Below, one piece after another: positions 1 through 11,240 of a stretch of 64,000 nucleotides of DNA. Source of the stretch: Turbatrix aceti (lineage: Eukaryota > Nematoda > Chromadorea > Rhabditida > Panagrolaimidae); the NCBI GenBank assembly GCA_963969345.1, contig OZ017766.1:6572001-6636000 (forward strand), read 5' to 3'. The notes under the pieces were generated by a model that worked only from the letters and a program-made list of their open reading frames with translations, searched no databases and was not told where the DNA came from. Position 1 is the stretch's first letter; the number at the start of each line of letters is the position of its first letter. Made by a program: the position numbers and the translations under genes.

Positions 1-537
1 GGTAGGTGAAAGCGTGGGGATAGGCGTGACGGGTTGGAGGACCGATGATGACGATAGTAATTGTGATCCCATCATTTGGGGACCCGCTGGTGCAGGTGGG
101 AATCCTAATCCCGGAAAAGTGAGCTGAGGTGTCGGGGAATGGGAGGGGAGGGGTAAAAGGTTGGGAAAAGCAAAGATATTCGGCGTCATAGGCGCAATAA
201 CAAGTGGTACACTGGCTCCCGTCGCATCGACGCGGGTGGAAGTTGGTGAAGCTCGACGTCGGTTAGAGACGATTGTCCGGGATTTTGGGGTGGAAGAAGA
301 ACGGAGTCCGTGGGCTTTTGGCATGTCGTCGGCTGTGGGTACATCGGTGAGGCTGAAAAAGCATATTTTTTTGTGCAAAAAAAATTTTGGTATCAGTTTG
401 CGACCTTCTTTTTCAAAAAAAAATTCTGGTTACATTTTTTTGTTTTTTTTTGTGAAAAACAAAAAAAACCTACCGTAAGCCTGGCTTTTGAGGGGATCGT
501 CGAACCTCGACGAACTGAACGTTTTGTTCGGATCCAT
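1..537 (-). CDS. Pro/Ser-rich protein, N-terminal part, runs off the left edge
   Basis: This partial gene is not recognised. The proposed start is at 537, four bases after an acceptor (ATTTTCAG). Exon 537-474 ends at a GTAGGT donor. The next exon begins at 352 after a TTTTTCAG acceptor and reads in frame to about 225, where a weak GTGTAC donor precedes a pyrimidine-rich stretch. A further exon starting near 124 stays open to the window edge. The product begins MDPNKTFSSS and becomes rich in Pro, Gln, Ser and Thr, like a disordered regulatory or transcription-factor N-terminus. If the weak donor is not used, the frame stops at 186. Two further well-formed small exons upstream (about 757-710 and 646-599) are spliced but do not stay in frame, so they look like 5' UTR. 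The strand is fairly sure, the exact frame of the last exon is not. Confidence 0.4.
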
Positions 538-1368
538 GAAGCTGAAAATGTTTTGTTTTAAAAATAGAAAAAAAAATTGAGGGGTAAAAACGCACACCAA
601 CTAGTCGGTCGACACCAGGAGCAGCTTTGGCGGGAATCCAGATTTCTGAAATTTTTTTATGTATTGAAAATTGATTGTAAAATTTGGCGGTGTTGTCCTT
701 TGAACTTACCAAGAATTAGAACGATGAAAACCAGCGACGGGACGTTACACATCTCGCGACGAGGTGTGCCGTCGGTATAAATGACCTGATTACGTCGGAC
801 TGCCTGTGGTTATCTTGCCTTTTATGGGGCCCTGGGGCGTCGAAAGTGAATGCGTGCGGAGCGACACTGGTTGGGTGACTGACTGACTGCTGTCGTTTGG
901 TCGTTCGGTCGATTCGTGCACTACATGCAACAACACTACCCTGCGCACGAATCCAATCCAATCAAATCCCCTTTTCAATTGATCACACGATTTTGTGGAT
1001 TTTCGTTTTTTTTCCATTCTTGACGACTTGGATATTGTTAGAAACAAAAGTTACACAATCAGTTTACGTATGTATTTTTTATGAATGATCGATTGTCTAT
1101 CGTCTATGACACGGAAGAAGGTGGAGCAGCCAAAAAAGGCAGTTTATTTACAGATATCAGCGGAAGCGGTTTTCATCTTACAAGGAAAGTGTCAAGGGAT
1201 ATTATGGAAACTTTTCCATGAAAGTGAGGCATAAAAAAAAAGTATACTCTGCCAGATTACATTCCTCAGACTGCCAAAAAACTTTTCATAAAAAAACTAT
1301 TTTTTGGAAAAATTTACAAAGAATTTTCAAAAATGTCCCCTGACACAGTAAAAAAAACCTGAATTTAT
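538..1368. other. Intergenic stretch and probable 5' UTR exons of the leftmost gene
   Basis: The left half holds the two probable non-coding first exons of the minus-strand gene. The right half, 1090-1368, is the 3' flank of GPANK1 and is A/T-rich. No other coding signal was seen. Confidence 0.4.
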
Positions 1369-2638
1369 TCAATCAAAACCATTCAAAGCCTGACGAATTT
1401 CAGTTTCAATCGCGCGATCTTTTTTCTTCCTGGCTTCGAGTTGCTGGAAGTATGACTTCTTTGAAGGCTGCGGCTTCTGTTTGACTGCATCCAGGTCACC
1501 GGGAGTGAAATGTGTAACCCGGGGAACACTTTTTTGGTGCTCAGCTGTGCCGATGCATGCCCGATCACGCTTGAGCACAGTTTTGATGGGGTATTTGCGC
1601 CCCGAGCCATCGCTTCCCAAGCCCTGAGATTCGTGCCAACCCGCGCTCCGGAGCAGACGGTAGCCGACGTTGGACGATGAAATGCCGTACGCGAAGCCCG
1701 GGTATGGGACGGCGCCGGTTTTGATGACGTGGGGGATCGAGGTGAGATGGGAGTCCAGTGTTGGCACGCTTTGCCGACAGGATGGACAAAAGGTGGGGTT
1801 TTCTGAGGATTTATGGGGTGTTGAGGAGGAATTGGGGCATTTGGACCTGAAAAAAACATGTTTTCTCAAAATAATTTTTTTTGCATTTTTTGTTTAAAAA
1901 CGGATTTAAAAAAAATAAACAGAATATAAAATTGCAAAAAATGCAAAAAATCAAAAACAGAAAACAAAATTGAAAAAAAAACAATTGAAAATGAATTTTA
2001 TAAAAAAAAATAAAATAAAAAAAAATAATTGTGATTTTTAAATAAAAATTTCTAAAAATCAATCAAATCAAAAAAAATCCCAAAAAAACATACCTGGACT
2101 CAGAAATAAGCCGAGCAATCCCAAAATGCCCGTTTCTGTGTGCGAGTTGAGCTGGAGTAAACCCGTTTTTCGTCCGAATATCCGGATCGGCATTCAATTC
2201 GCCCAGAAGATACTCCACGGCTTCGGCACTCCCAGCGGCCGCTGCGCACGCGAGAGCAGTGAAACCGAACATATCGACATCATCTGGGGCCATTCCCTGG
2301 GCATGCAGCTCTTCGAGTCGTCGGATATCGTTGTTCGCAGCCGCCTTGAACCACAACCGTCGATCTCGGTCCGTCAGTGAATTTCCAGATCGTCTGATTT
2401 CGTGTTTCGGCTTCTTTACGTTTTTTTTGGCGCGACTGACAGCGATCTTGCGCTTTGGTAGCCGTTTTGAAGTGTTAGAAGTCGTAGAATCCTCAGAAAT
2501 CAGGGATTTATAAAATTCAGCCGAGCTTATTCCGTCGTCGTCGGTTTTTTGACTGTCCGGTGGCGTTGAATTGTCATTTGACGTTGAAGCGAGGTTCGTA
2601 CTCGCCTGGACAAAACGGATAAAGTGGGATTTATCCAT
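1369..2638 (-). CDS. GPANK1: G-patch domain and ankyrin repeat-containing protein 1
   Basis: Two exons (2638-2094 and 1846-1369) give about 340 residues. Order of parts: an acidic, Ser/Thr-rich N-terminus; a basic stretch (about 58-82); two ankyrin-like repeats (about 93-180, with the TALACAAAAG and TPAQLAHRNGH signatures); a CPSC...H...H zinc-finger-like motif (about 202-221); and a G-patch (about 241-282, with GYRLLRSAGW and GLG). This order matches vertebrate GPANK1, a poorly characterised protein. G-patch proteins usually bind and activate DEAH-type RNA helicases, so an RNA role is inferred. The start is placed at 2638 because a TTTCTAG acceptor lies one base upstream; an in-frame ATG at 2707 lies in A/T-rich sequence that looks like leader. 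The gene is divergent from RRP9. Confidence 0.85.
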
Positions 2639-2936
2639 CCTAGAAATCACGAGGACAAAATAAAAAAAAAACAACGTAGAACACAAATTTGTGCACAAAT
2701 TACACAATTTTTACTGAAACCGTGATCCCAGCACGCAAATTCGCGCGCACGTTGCCTGCATTTTTATCAAGTTTTTCATAAAGTCGACTTTTTTTTCACT
2801 GATTTTCCATCATTTGCCTTCGTTTATCAGTTTTGCGTCATAGTTTTTATATTTCCGTATATTAGGCCACTTGTTTACAAACCCCGCGGTCGATTTATAT
2901 TCCAAAATGCATCACTGAAGGCTGAATTTCTTTAGG
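2639..2936. promoter_or_regulatory. Bidirectional promoter region between GPANK1 and RRP9
   Basis: The 298 bases separate two divergent start codons, so both promoters and any trans-splice outron must lie here. Both starts are one base downstream of an acceptor-like sequence (TTTCTAG on the minus strand, TTTCTTTAG on the plus strand). No clear TATA box was seen. Confidence 0.5.
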
Positions 2937-5900
2937 ATGGGATTTTTCATCCGAAATCGTAACAAACGTGATCAGTCCGGGAGAAAAAATCCGGCATCCA
3001 CCCGGGAACCTCCGTCCAAGCTTCCAAAAAGACGTGTCGCAGCAAAGGAAGAGGAAATCTCGTCGGATGACGATGACGAGGTTTTCAACGACGCTCGCAA
3101 CGCCCGATTCAAGGAATACAGCGACGATGAGTACGAAGACGTCCAAACTCGTGCGTTCCGGGAAGCCAAGCAGTTGCTTGAAAAAGTCAAGGTTTGTTTT
3201 TTTTGGGTTTTTCAGGGGAAAAATGTTTTTTTGGTGGTTTTAGGCCGACGAGGAGCAGGAAGGTGCCGGTAGTGATGAGGACGAAGACGGCGACGATGCC
3301 ATTGCTCACAGGCTCATCAAAGACGCTCAGTCAAAGCTTGGACTGCTTTTTCGACACATTGCGAAGGATACGACCATTTCCGATGAGGAACCGCTGATTT
3401 ATCGACCTCATAGATTTTCGCCGGTGGCATTGGCGGTTTCTTCGGATAACAAATTTGTGGTTTCGTGCTCAAAGGATGGATCGGTCGTCAAATGTGAGTT
3501 TTTATATTTTTTTTTGTTTTATGAAATCAAAAAAATTTTTTTCTGTTTTTATACTTTCGAAAATTTTTTTTGCTTGTTTTTATACTCTCAATTTTTTTCT
3601 TTTCTTATTTTCAATTTTTTTGTTTGTTTTTATACTTTCAAATATTTTTTTTTGTCAATTTTTATACTTTCAAATATTTTTTTTTGTCTGTTTTTATACT
3701 TTCAAATATTTTTTTTGTCTTTTTTTGCAAATTTCTGTTTATCCCCCAAAAAAATTTCAGATGACATCCAAAAAAAAGAGAAAGTATCGACACTCAAGTA
3801 TACCAAAACCGCCGAAAACAACAATCATCGCGGAGTAATCCTGGCAGTCGCGATTTCTCCGGATAATCGTTACTTAGTAACCGGAGGCGCAGATTCATCG
3901 ATCAAGGTCTGGAACTTTGACAAGTTTACATTTGTCCGGAATCTGGGAAGTCATCGAGGACCGGTCACGTCGCTCGTCTTTCGACAATACGGTGGACCAC
4001 CCGAACTCTTTTCGGGGAGCAAAGATCGATGCATCAAGGTTGGTGGGGCTTTTAGAATTTCTTTTTTACAATGAAAATTTTTGGAAATTCTTTATGGAAT
4101 TTTGCCAAAAAGTTACTTTTACGATTGAAAGTTTTTACTGTAAAATGTAGCTGCCTGAAGCATGATCTGAAAAAGTTACGGTTGTCGGAAATTGCGTTTT
4201 GGCCATTTTTGACGATTTTTGGTACGTTGTAGCTAAAAAAAACTGCGGCGTTTCCAAAGTTGAGTACAAATTGATCGACGTGAATTTTTGATAGAGAATC
4301 CGAGAAAAATGTAAAAATGTTGGGTTATCACCATAAAAAAATGCCAAAAAAATGTTGCCATTGTGAACATTTTTTAAATGCGATTTTCGGCATTTTTCAA
4401 GGTAATAACCCAATATTTTTATATTTTTCCCGGATTCTCTATCAAAAATCCCGTCAATCAATTTGTTCCCCCAGCTTTGGAAATGCCGTACTTTTTTAGC
4501 TACAACGTAACGAAAATCGTCAAAAATGGCAAAAACGTGATTTCTGGGAACCGGAACTCTGCCGGATCATGCCTCAGGCATCTGAATTTTACAGAAAAAA
4601 CTTTTCATCGTAAAAACCATTTTTTGACAAAATTTCCCAAAAAATTTCAATAATGTTTTTTGTTATTAGAATTTTAATTCATCCGTGAAAAAAATGTTTG
4701 AGGTCTGGAACATGGAGCAAATGGGACTGGCAGACACGCTCTACGGCCACCAAGACGGCATCATGCAGCTGGACATGCTGGCCAAGCCGAGAATCATCAG
4801 TTGCGGCGGTCAGGATCGAACGGTCCGAATTTTCAAGGTCATGGAAGAGAGCCAGCTTGTGTTCAACGGTTCTCCGACCTGTGTCAGCATCGATACCGTT
4901 GCTTTCATCGACGATAATCATTTTATTTCCGGGTCAGCTGATGGGTATGTTTTTTTTTTCGAAAAAAAAATTTGACTGTGCGAAAACCGAAAATTTTAGC
5001 AGCGTGAGCATCTGGGCTGGATTCCGAAAAAAGCCCCTGTTTTCCGTCAAAGAAGCCCACGGAAAAACCGCTGGAACAACTCTGGCTGAGGCGAGATGGA
5101 TCACAGCGGTCGCGGCGGCGCCCAATACGGATCTGGTCGCCAGCGGCAGCCACGATGGACTCGTTCGGCTCTGGCGGGTGACCCAGGGCTTCAAATCACT
5201 CGAAGCTGTTGATGAATTTAAAATTGTGAGTTTTTGGGTTTTTTTGGGTTCAGGGAGGGGTGAACGCTTGTTTTTTTGTTTGCGAACGAATATGAATTTT
5301 TTGAAAATTTTGTTCGGCAAATTAAACGAACGGGAACATTTTTTTCGTGTTCGCGAATTCGCGAACGAACATTGAAAATTTAATTTTTACAATGTGGGCC
5401 AAATTTTGTTCATTTTGCCAAAAGTACATTTTTTTTGCTGTTTTTATCAAATAAAAACAAAATTTTTGATTTAATGTTTCTAAAATATCAAAAATTTGTT
5501 CGTTTTATCTGTTCGAAAAATTTAGAAATGTTCGCGAACAAAAATTAGAAAAAAAAATTTTTATGGACAAACATGAACAAAAAAATTTGAATTTGATCGC
5601 AAACGAACACGAACGTTTGTTCACCCATCCCTGACTCAGGGGTTGTTCGGGAGACTAATCTGGGAAAGCACTGGACGTCTGACAGTCAGCCAATTCGAGA
5701 CCGCACGTGTCAGAGGGATAGAGATGGTTTTGACGGCTTACCTGCCCAGGTAGGGGGACCAGTAGTTTTTTTGCGCGTGCTAAAAAATGTTCACTCCGTC
5801 GTCGTTCGTTGTCTCTAATGTGATGTGGGCCAGGGGCTTCGTTGAACAAACAAAAGCAAGCGAAAATGAACGACGACACCGATCCCAAAAGAACAAAAAA

Positions 5901-8900
5901 GTACTAAAGGTTGGGGTGGTTTTTCGGACGGTAGCATACATAGTAGCACTGGGCTGACTATACTTTTGGAGGGAAGGGAGCCTAAGGGAGAGAAAAGGGA
6001 CTGCCGCGCGCGTTTGTTCGCTCGTTTACTTCGTTTTTACTCATTCTTTCTCCTTTCCTGCCTTGGCGGAAGGGGGTAGATTTACCGATTTTGTACATAC
6101 GTATGGACGAAAGCAGGCTGGATTAAATAGACAAACAAACAAATGTGTATGTACATATTTATGTGGCGCGTATTTGAGTACGAAAACTTCCAAACCAAAA
6201 CGAGTGCAAAACTCCAAAACTCGCTCTTTGTGAGTTTTTACCTTTCTTTCCCTAAAGCGTCCGCGCGCGCGTGCGCGCGTGGCGTGCATGACCTTTTGCA
6301 GGTCTTTAACCGGGGCTGGCTGTAAACGTGAGGACCTTTTCAAATTTTTATGAATGCGAGGAGGTAGGTTTGTGGAGCGGTCGATACCCAAAACCTCCTC
6401 TTGTCGACAGATCCGCGTGTTTAGACGCAGGGATGCGTGAATGATCGTCGACGATCATTTATGGTGCACTTTTTACTCATTTTTGTTCTGTTTTTGCGAG
6501 TTCGGCGTTTTTATTTATTTTATCTGACAAAGAGGATATTTGTGAATTTTTTACAAAAATTTTGCTAAATAATATGAAAAGTTTTTACCAAAAAAAATAT
6601 ATTTAGCTGCATGGAAGATTTACGCTTGCCGAAAATCGCGTTTTTGCATTTTTTGACGATTTTTGGGACGTTTTAGCTAAAAAAAACTGCGACATTTCCA
6701 AAACCGGGGTAAACATTTATCAACGTGATTTTTGATAAAGAATTTGAGAAAAATTTGAAAATATAGGGTTTCAAATTTTCCTTGAAAAATGCCGAAAATG
6801 ACATTTAAAAAACATTTGTTTCGGCATTTTTGTACGGGATAAGCCTGTATATTATAATTTTTATGTAAATACATATATATTTTTCTGGGATTCTCTATCA
6901 AAAATCATGTTGATAAAAGTGAACGTAAAAAGTAACGTCTGGCACCTGATAAATTTCTCTGGAACGTCTGGCACCAGGTTTATTACTCTGGCAAGCAAAT
7001 GGCGTACGATTTGTCACTAATTTATGAATGTCGTTATGGTGAAGTGGAAAAACATGATGGGAGGATGAATGAGGGGGAAAATCTTGTTCTTCCCCCGGTC
7101 GGACAGATTGGAGATGAAATAGAAGATGCAGTGCAAGGACAAGGACCACTGTGTGTGTTTTTTTTAGTGATGGCCAGCCGAGCCGAGGAGCCTAGCCTTT
7201 GTGACAGCAAAAAAAAAAACTTGCGCTAAAAACTTGATGGGATGTACACTGGTACTGCGGAAGTCGGTGTGTTGTACGTACACAAGCCTTGACGAAGGTG
7301 AGGGAAGGAGGAAGGGGGGGGGGCGATGTATGTATAATATTTGCACGCGATAGATGGAATCCAATGGAATCGAATGAATCAATCGTCCATCAATCAAGGT
7401 TGGGAGTGTCATGACTGTGGAAAGTGGAAAGTAGAAATGTGTGAGAAGAAAAAAAAGTTTGTTTTGATTTGATTTGATTTTTGAAATACTTTTTTACGCG
7501 GTGTAAAAATGTTGAATTTTAATTGTTCTCTTTGTGGTCACTTTTTTGAAGTGATTTCAAGTATTTGCTTTCTTTCTTTCTTGGTTGGTTGGTTTCTTGA
7601 TTGGTCGGTTGGTTGGCCACTACTCGTTTTCTGTACTGTTCATGAAAAAAAAGTTTTTTCTTTTTTTTCGCGGATTGATACCTTTTCCATTGCGCTTCGT
7701 TCTCGATTGATTCTTCGCCATCGCCGACGCGAAACAACGCTTCCGCATTGTTTGCTTCGACAAAAAAAGTAAAAGAAAAAAACGCTCAACGAAGCCCCTA
7801 ATAGAAAAGAAAAGAAAAAAATATAATAGAATCGCGTTGATGTGAATGAATTTGCGACCTTGTTTCGTGAGTGAAAAAAAAAATATATATCGCGTTTGAA
7901 AGAGGGGTTGAGCGAGCGCTGCACACTTTTTTTTTCACTGATGACAACCAACAACCAACGGTGTCAAGCATTAGAAGAGTCACCAAACCGTAAGCCGATC
8001 ATCTATCTGGTTGGGGGATGATTCGTGATGTGATGTGATTTTTGGGGGGTGTTGATGGAAGAAAACAGGGGACGGACAGGATTCACATGTTATCTTTTAC
8101 AGTTATCGACTGTGCGAAATATGTTTTATTATCACCTGATGATCATGAGTATATTTTTTTTTGAATAATGACGTGGTGATTTTTTTATGGTGTGGTTTCG
8201 TTTTCCGGAAGAAGGAAGAGTTACGGTATAATTTGATGCAATAATATACAGGCGCACTTAAAATGTTATAATTTTCAATGGCTGCCCTTGAAAATTCAAA
8301 TCGTGGTTTTTTCCCGTAAAAAATAATAAAATTATATGGATGTCATATTTATTTTATTAGTAAAAAGTATGTATTACGGCTCACTTTTATGAGAGTATTT
8401 TTGTCAAGGATGAATTTTATGTATTGATTGAATTTTACGTTCATCAACAGCAATTTTTTGATTGTAACCTGGTGGTCGTTATTTTTTGTTTCTTTCTCGA
8501 TAGAACGATGAATCACGCTTTGCTTTTTTTCCCGGTCCGCTTTGTTACACGTTTTGAAATTTTATTTATTTGTGGAGACGTATTTATGTGCGCTTCATGA
8601 ACATGTGTGTGTTCGTTCAGAAATAATTTTTATACTAGTTTGTTTGTGGTTTTGGGGGTTCCAGAAGGCGTACATATGTGCTGATCTGCTGGCTCTGCTG
8701 GATATTGTTTTGACTGTTGTTTGCAAACGAAAAAAAAAATAATCGCACGTCAGGCGAGGATAATTTTTTTTTTCGTTTAATTTTTTTATGGAACAAAATT
8801 GGGGCATTCATGCATGTCCAACTTTGGAAGTTTTGTGTGTATGGAATGTATTTATGTATTTTTAGCCAGCGATAATTTCAATGGATCCATGATATCAGTC

Positions 8901-9783
8901 GGGGGGGGCAATTTGTGCGACTGAATGAATCAAATCAAATCGGTGCTAACTAAGGAGATAGATAATTCGCGTTACAGCGCGCTCGTAGCATAAATACAAG
9001 TCGAATTAAATTAATTGATATTTACTTATCACAAGTTTGAAGGTTTGAAGTCGATGAACTTGTATCTATTATAGGTTGGGGGGGGGGGCGTAGGTTTGAA
9101 CAACGCGTTGGAGTCAAGTCACATTCTTATCACACTTTGCGTGGTGGTGTTTTTCTTTTTCCCCCGGGGTGGTTATTTCGGTTGTTTACCCCGTCAAAAA
9201 AAATAGTGTTTGCACTTGTTTGAGTAGTATAATATTATTTTTGGTTTGGTATATATACACGCGATAAAAGGTGTGAAGGTGAAATATCCTGCATCCCTAG
9301 CGTGAGAGAATTCTCACACCTTTTATCTTGATGTTTAAAAAAATATTTTTTTGAATTCTGGGTCATTTAAGGAATAAGCGAATAAGGGAGGGGTGTGAGG
9401 TTGGTTGTTGTCTGACATCCTCTGACATTTTTGTCGTTACAATCCGGTGATCAACCTGAGGGGTGTGAGTGAACGGTCAACGGTTTTTACGGATTTAGAG
9501 TGAGTTATTAACCCGGAAACGATCCTCTGTGGATTTTATCAACAAATTTTGGGGTCTAATGAGGAGTAAAAAACCCCCCAAAAAACCATTTTTATCATTT
9601 TTTCAGGCTGGATTCGTGAATGCGATGCGGTTCATCGAAAATGGTCGTAAACTGGTGATTGCCGTCGGACAGGAACACAAAAATGGCCGATGGTGGAAGG
9701 AGCCGACAGCGAAAAATTGCATCGTCGTCTTATCTCTCGTCAACAACGCGGCGACAACGAAGGCGGAAGAGGAACGCCCGTGA
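2937..9783 (+). CDS. RRP9: U3 snoRNP protein RRP9 (U3-55K), WD40 repeat
   Basis: Six exons: 2937-3191, 3244-3493, 3761-4038, 4703-4944, 5000-5225 and 9607-9783. All junctions keep frame and give about 475 residues, the length of human RRP9. The N-terminus is basic, then acidic (SSDDDDE, DEDEDGDD). WD repeats follow (for example GGADSSIKVWNFD, CGGQDRTVRIF, SGSHDGLVRLWRV). The last exon carries the family's C-terminal signature around GQEHKNGRWWKE, and this is why it is joined across a 4.4 kb intron. RRP9 binds the box B/C motif of U3 snoRNA and acts in nucleolar pre-rRNA processing. The exon 4 acceptor is an atypical TTTGAG. Introns 3 and 5 carry fold-back repeats, and intron 2 a short tandem repeat. 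Confidence 0.93.
3540..3725 (+). repeat. T-rich ~30-bp tandem repeat in RRP9 intron 2
   Basis: About five imperfect copies of a unit reading roughly TTTTTATACTTTCAAATA plus a T-run and GTC. The last three copies are nearly identical. It lies wholly inside the intron. Confidence 0.8.
4140..4610. repeat. Fold-back element FB1, copy a (RRP9 intron 3)
   Basis: A near-palindrome of about 450 bp. The left arm carries GCCATTTTTGACGATTTTTG, CACGTTGTAGCTAAAAAA and GATTCTC-type blocks. The right arm carries the reverse complements in mirror order around a centre near 4375. The same arms recur six more times in the window. Confidence 0.85.
5251..5633. mobile_element. H1-family hAT-like non-autonomous element (RRP9 intron 5)
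   Basis: Terminal inverted repeats read CAGGGAGGGGTGAAC at the left and GTTCACCCATCCCTG at the right. The interior is built from inverted GTTCG/CGAAC words. No matching 8-bp duplication is visible in the flanks, so this copy is old or rearranged. Family membership rests on the better copy at 15777-16257. Confidence 0.7.
6600..6910. repeat. Fold-back element FB1, copy b (RRP9 intron 5)
   Basis: The left arm has the same blocks as the other copies (GACGATTTTTGGGACGTTTT, AGCTAAAAAA). The right arm is shortened, ending at TTCTCTATCAAAAATCATG near 6908. Confidence 0.7.
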
Positions 9784-11240
9784 CGAGGCTCACCGGTCTG
9801 ATAAGGCGAGAATCGACGTCGCGATCAATATAGAAGGAGAGAAAAACGAAAAATTGCTGGCGTTGAACCGACTCACCTTCCTTCTTTATCGCGGCGTGTC
9901 ACCTGCCTATTTTTTTCTTTCCCTCACAGATGGGCCGCTTATGGGACTCTAAAATCCCTTCCCCTTCCTGAGGCCGGTCTGTTCGGCCTGCTGTTTTGTT
10001 TTGTTGAGTTTCTTATTTTTTTGTTTGTTGTTGTTATGCGTGGTCGTGCACACATGGTGAGATTCCGATGCTTTCCGCCTCGCCTCGAGGAAAGGATTGA
10101 TGGAAGGAAGGAGCCAGGTGTGTGCGGTAGACTCACGAATACAGAGCGTGCGTGAATTTTTTTTCACCGCCTTTGGCGGGGAAGGTGTCGAGGATCGACG
10201 CTTGGTGCGTCATCGTCCGGAAAGGATTTTGGTGAAATGAATTCCGGAAAAGATTCGATAACATGAACATTTTTTTTTCGCGGAAAACAAAAAAATTTTC
10301 GGGCGTTTTCTCGCGAAAGAAAAAATTTTGATAATCAGTGTTTTACTCTTTTTTTTTTCGTTCTGGGAACCTTTTGACAGGTCGTTAGCGCTGGCATTGG
10401 CGTTGGTGACAAATTACTCCACTGCCCAGCACAAAGTGCGGAAGAAACACAATTTTTGGAATTGAGTATATAAATAAAAAATTTATGTATGTATTTATCA
10501 TAGGAAAAAAAAATTAATTTGGTAATTTATGTGGTGTTTTTCGTTCTGTGTCTGGAGGAGAAAACAACCGCCGTGCTTCTTCGTTATCGCTTGCGTGTGT
10601 GTGTGTTGTCAACGTCGTTGACGTTGGTTGACGCGTGCAACGAAAATCATGGTTAACGGTTGCGACTGCGATTATCGAGAATTATTGAGGCTGTTATCAA
10701 CGAGCAAGCGAGGATCGGGCGAGAATACGTAGAATTGACGTTGACAGGCGAGGAAAACTGACATGAGAACTTCTCTTACCTTTGATTGCTTTCTTACTTG
10801 CCTGTCTGCGTGCATGCATGCATGCATGCGCCTCCGGGTGTTTGTTTTCGTGTCGAGGCACATATGTTCCGGAGAGCAGTGGTTTTTGTACTTCAATCGG
10901 CCTAAAAAGTCGAAATTGTGTAGTAATACAGTGTTTTTTGGGGATTTGAGCGTGAATTTGGATTTTTTTTGATAGCGACGAGTTTTTCGTTTCTGGAGTA
11001 CAATACCGTTTTTTTTCGTTTCAAGAGTACTATGCTGTATTTTTTCGTTATAGGAGTTCTGTACCGTGTGTTTTTCGTTTTAGGAGTACTATACCGTTTT
11101 TTCGCTTCAGGAGTTTCACTGACGGCATCTGAATCATAGGCCACCAGCCAAGGCCCAATAATTCGTTGATTTCCCCATCCTTGGCAAAATTAACATTTCA
11201 CCGGCATTTTTGACGCCGACGCCATCCAAATTTCTCCGCC
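9784..11240. other. Intergenic region between RRP9 and the Rab11-FIP gene
   Basis: No ORF with family resemblance was found. It contains a CATGCATGCATGCATG run (10812-10828) and a degenerate tandem repeat (10975-11115). The last 125 bases should hold the promoter of the downstream gene. Confidence 0.5.
10975..11115. repeat. Degenerate ~32-bp tandem repeat
   Basis: Four to five imperfect copies of a unit close to GAGTACTATACCGTTTTTTC plus GTTTCAG. Each copy contains GGAGT(A/T)C and a T-run. It lies 125 bp upstream of the Rab11-FIP start. Confidence 0.75.

Larger units (their letters stand above)
5226..9606 (+). other. 4.4 kb last intron of RRP9
   Basis: It has a GTGAGT donor and a TTTTTTCAG acceptor. 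It is several times longer than any other intron in the window. It holds an H1-type mobile element (5251-5633), a fold-back copy (about 6600-6910), a GC-alternating tract (about 6268-6282), a poly-G tract at 7314 and an inverted repeat at 9263-9327. The ORFs in it are short, on both strands, and show no recognised domain. A nested non-coding RNA or promoter cannot be excluded by eye. Confidence 0.75.
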
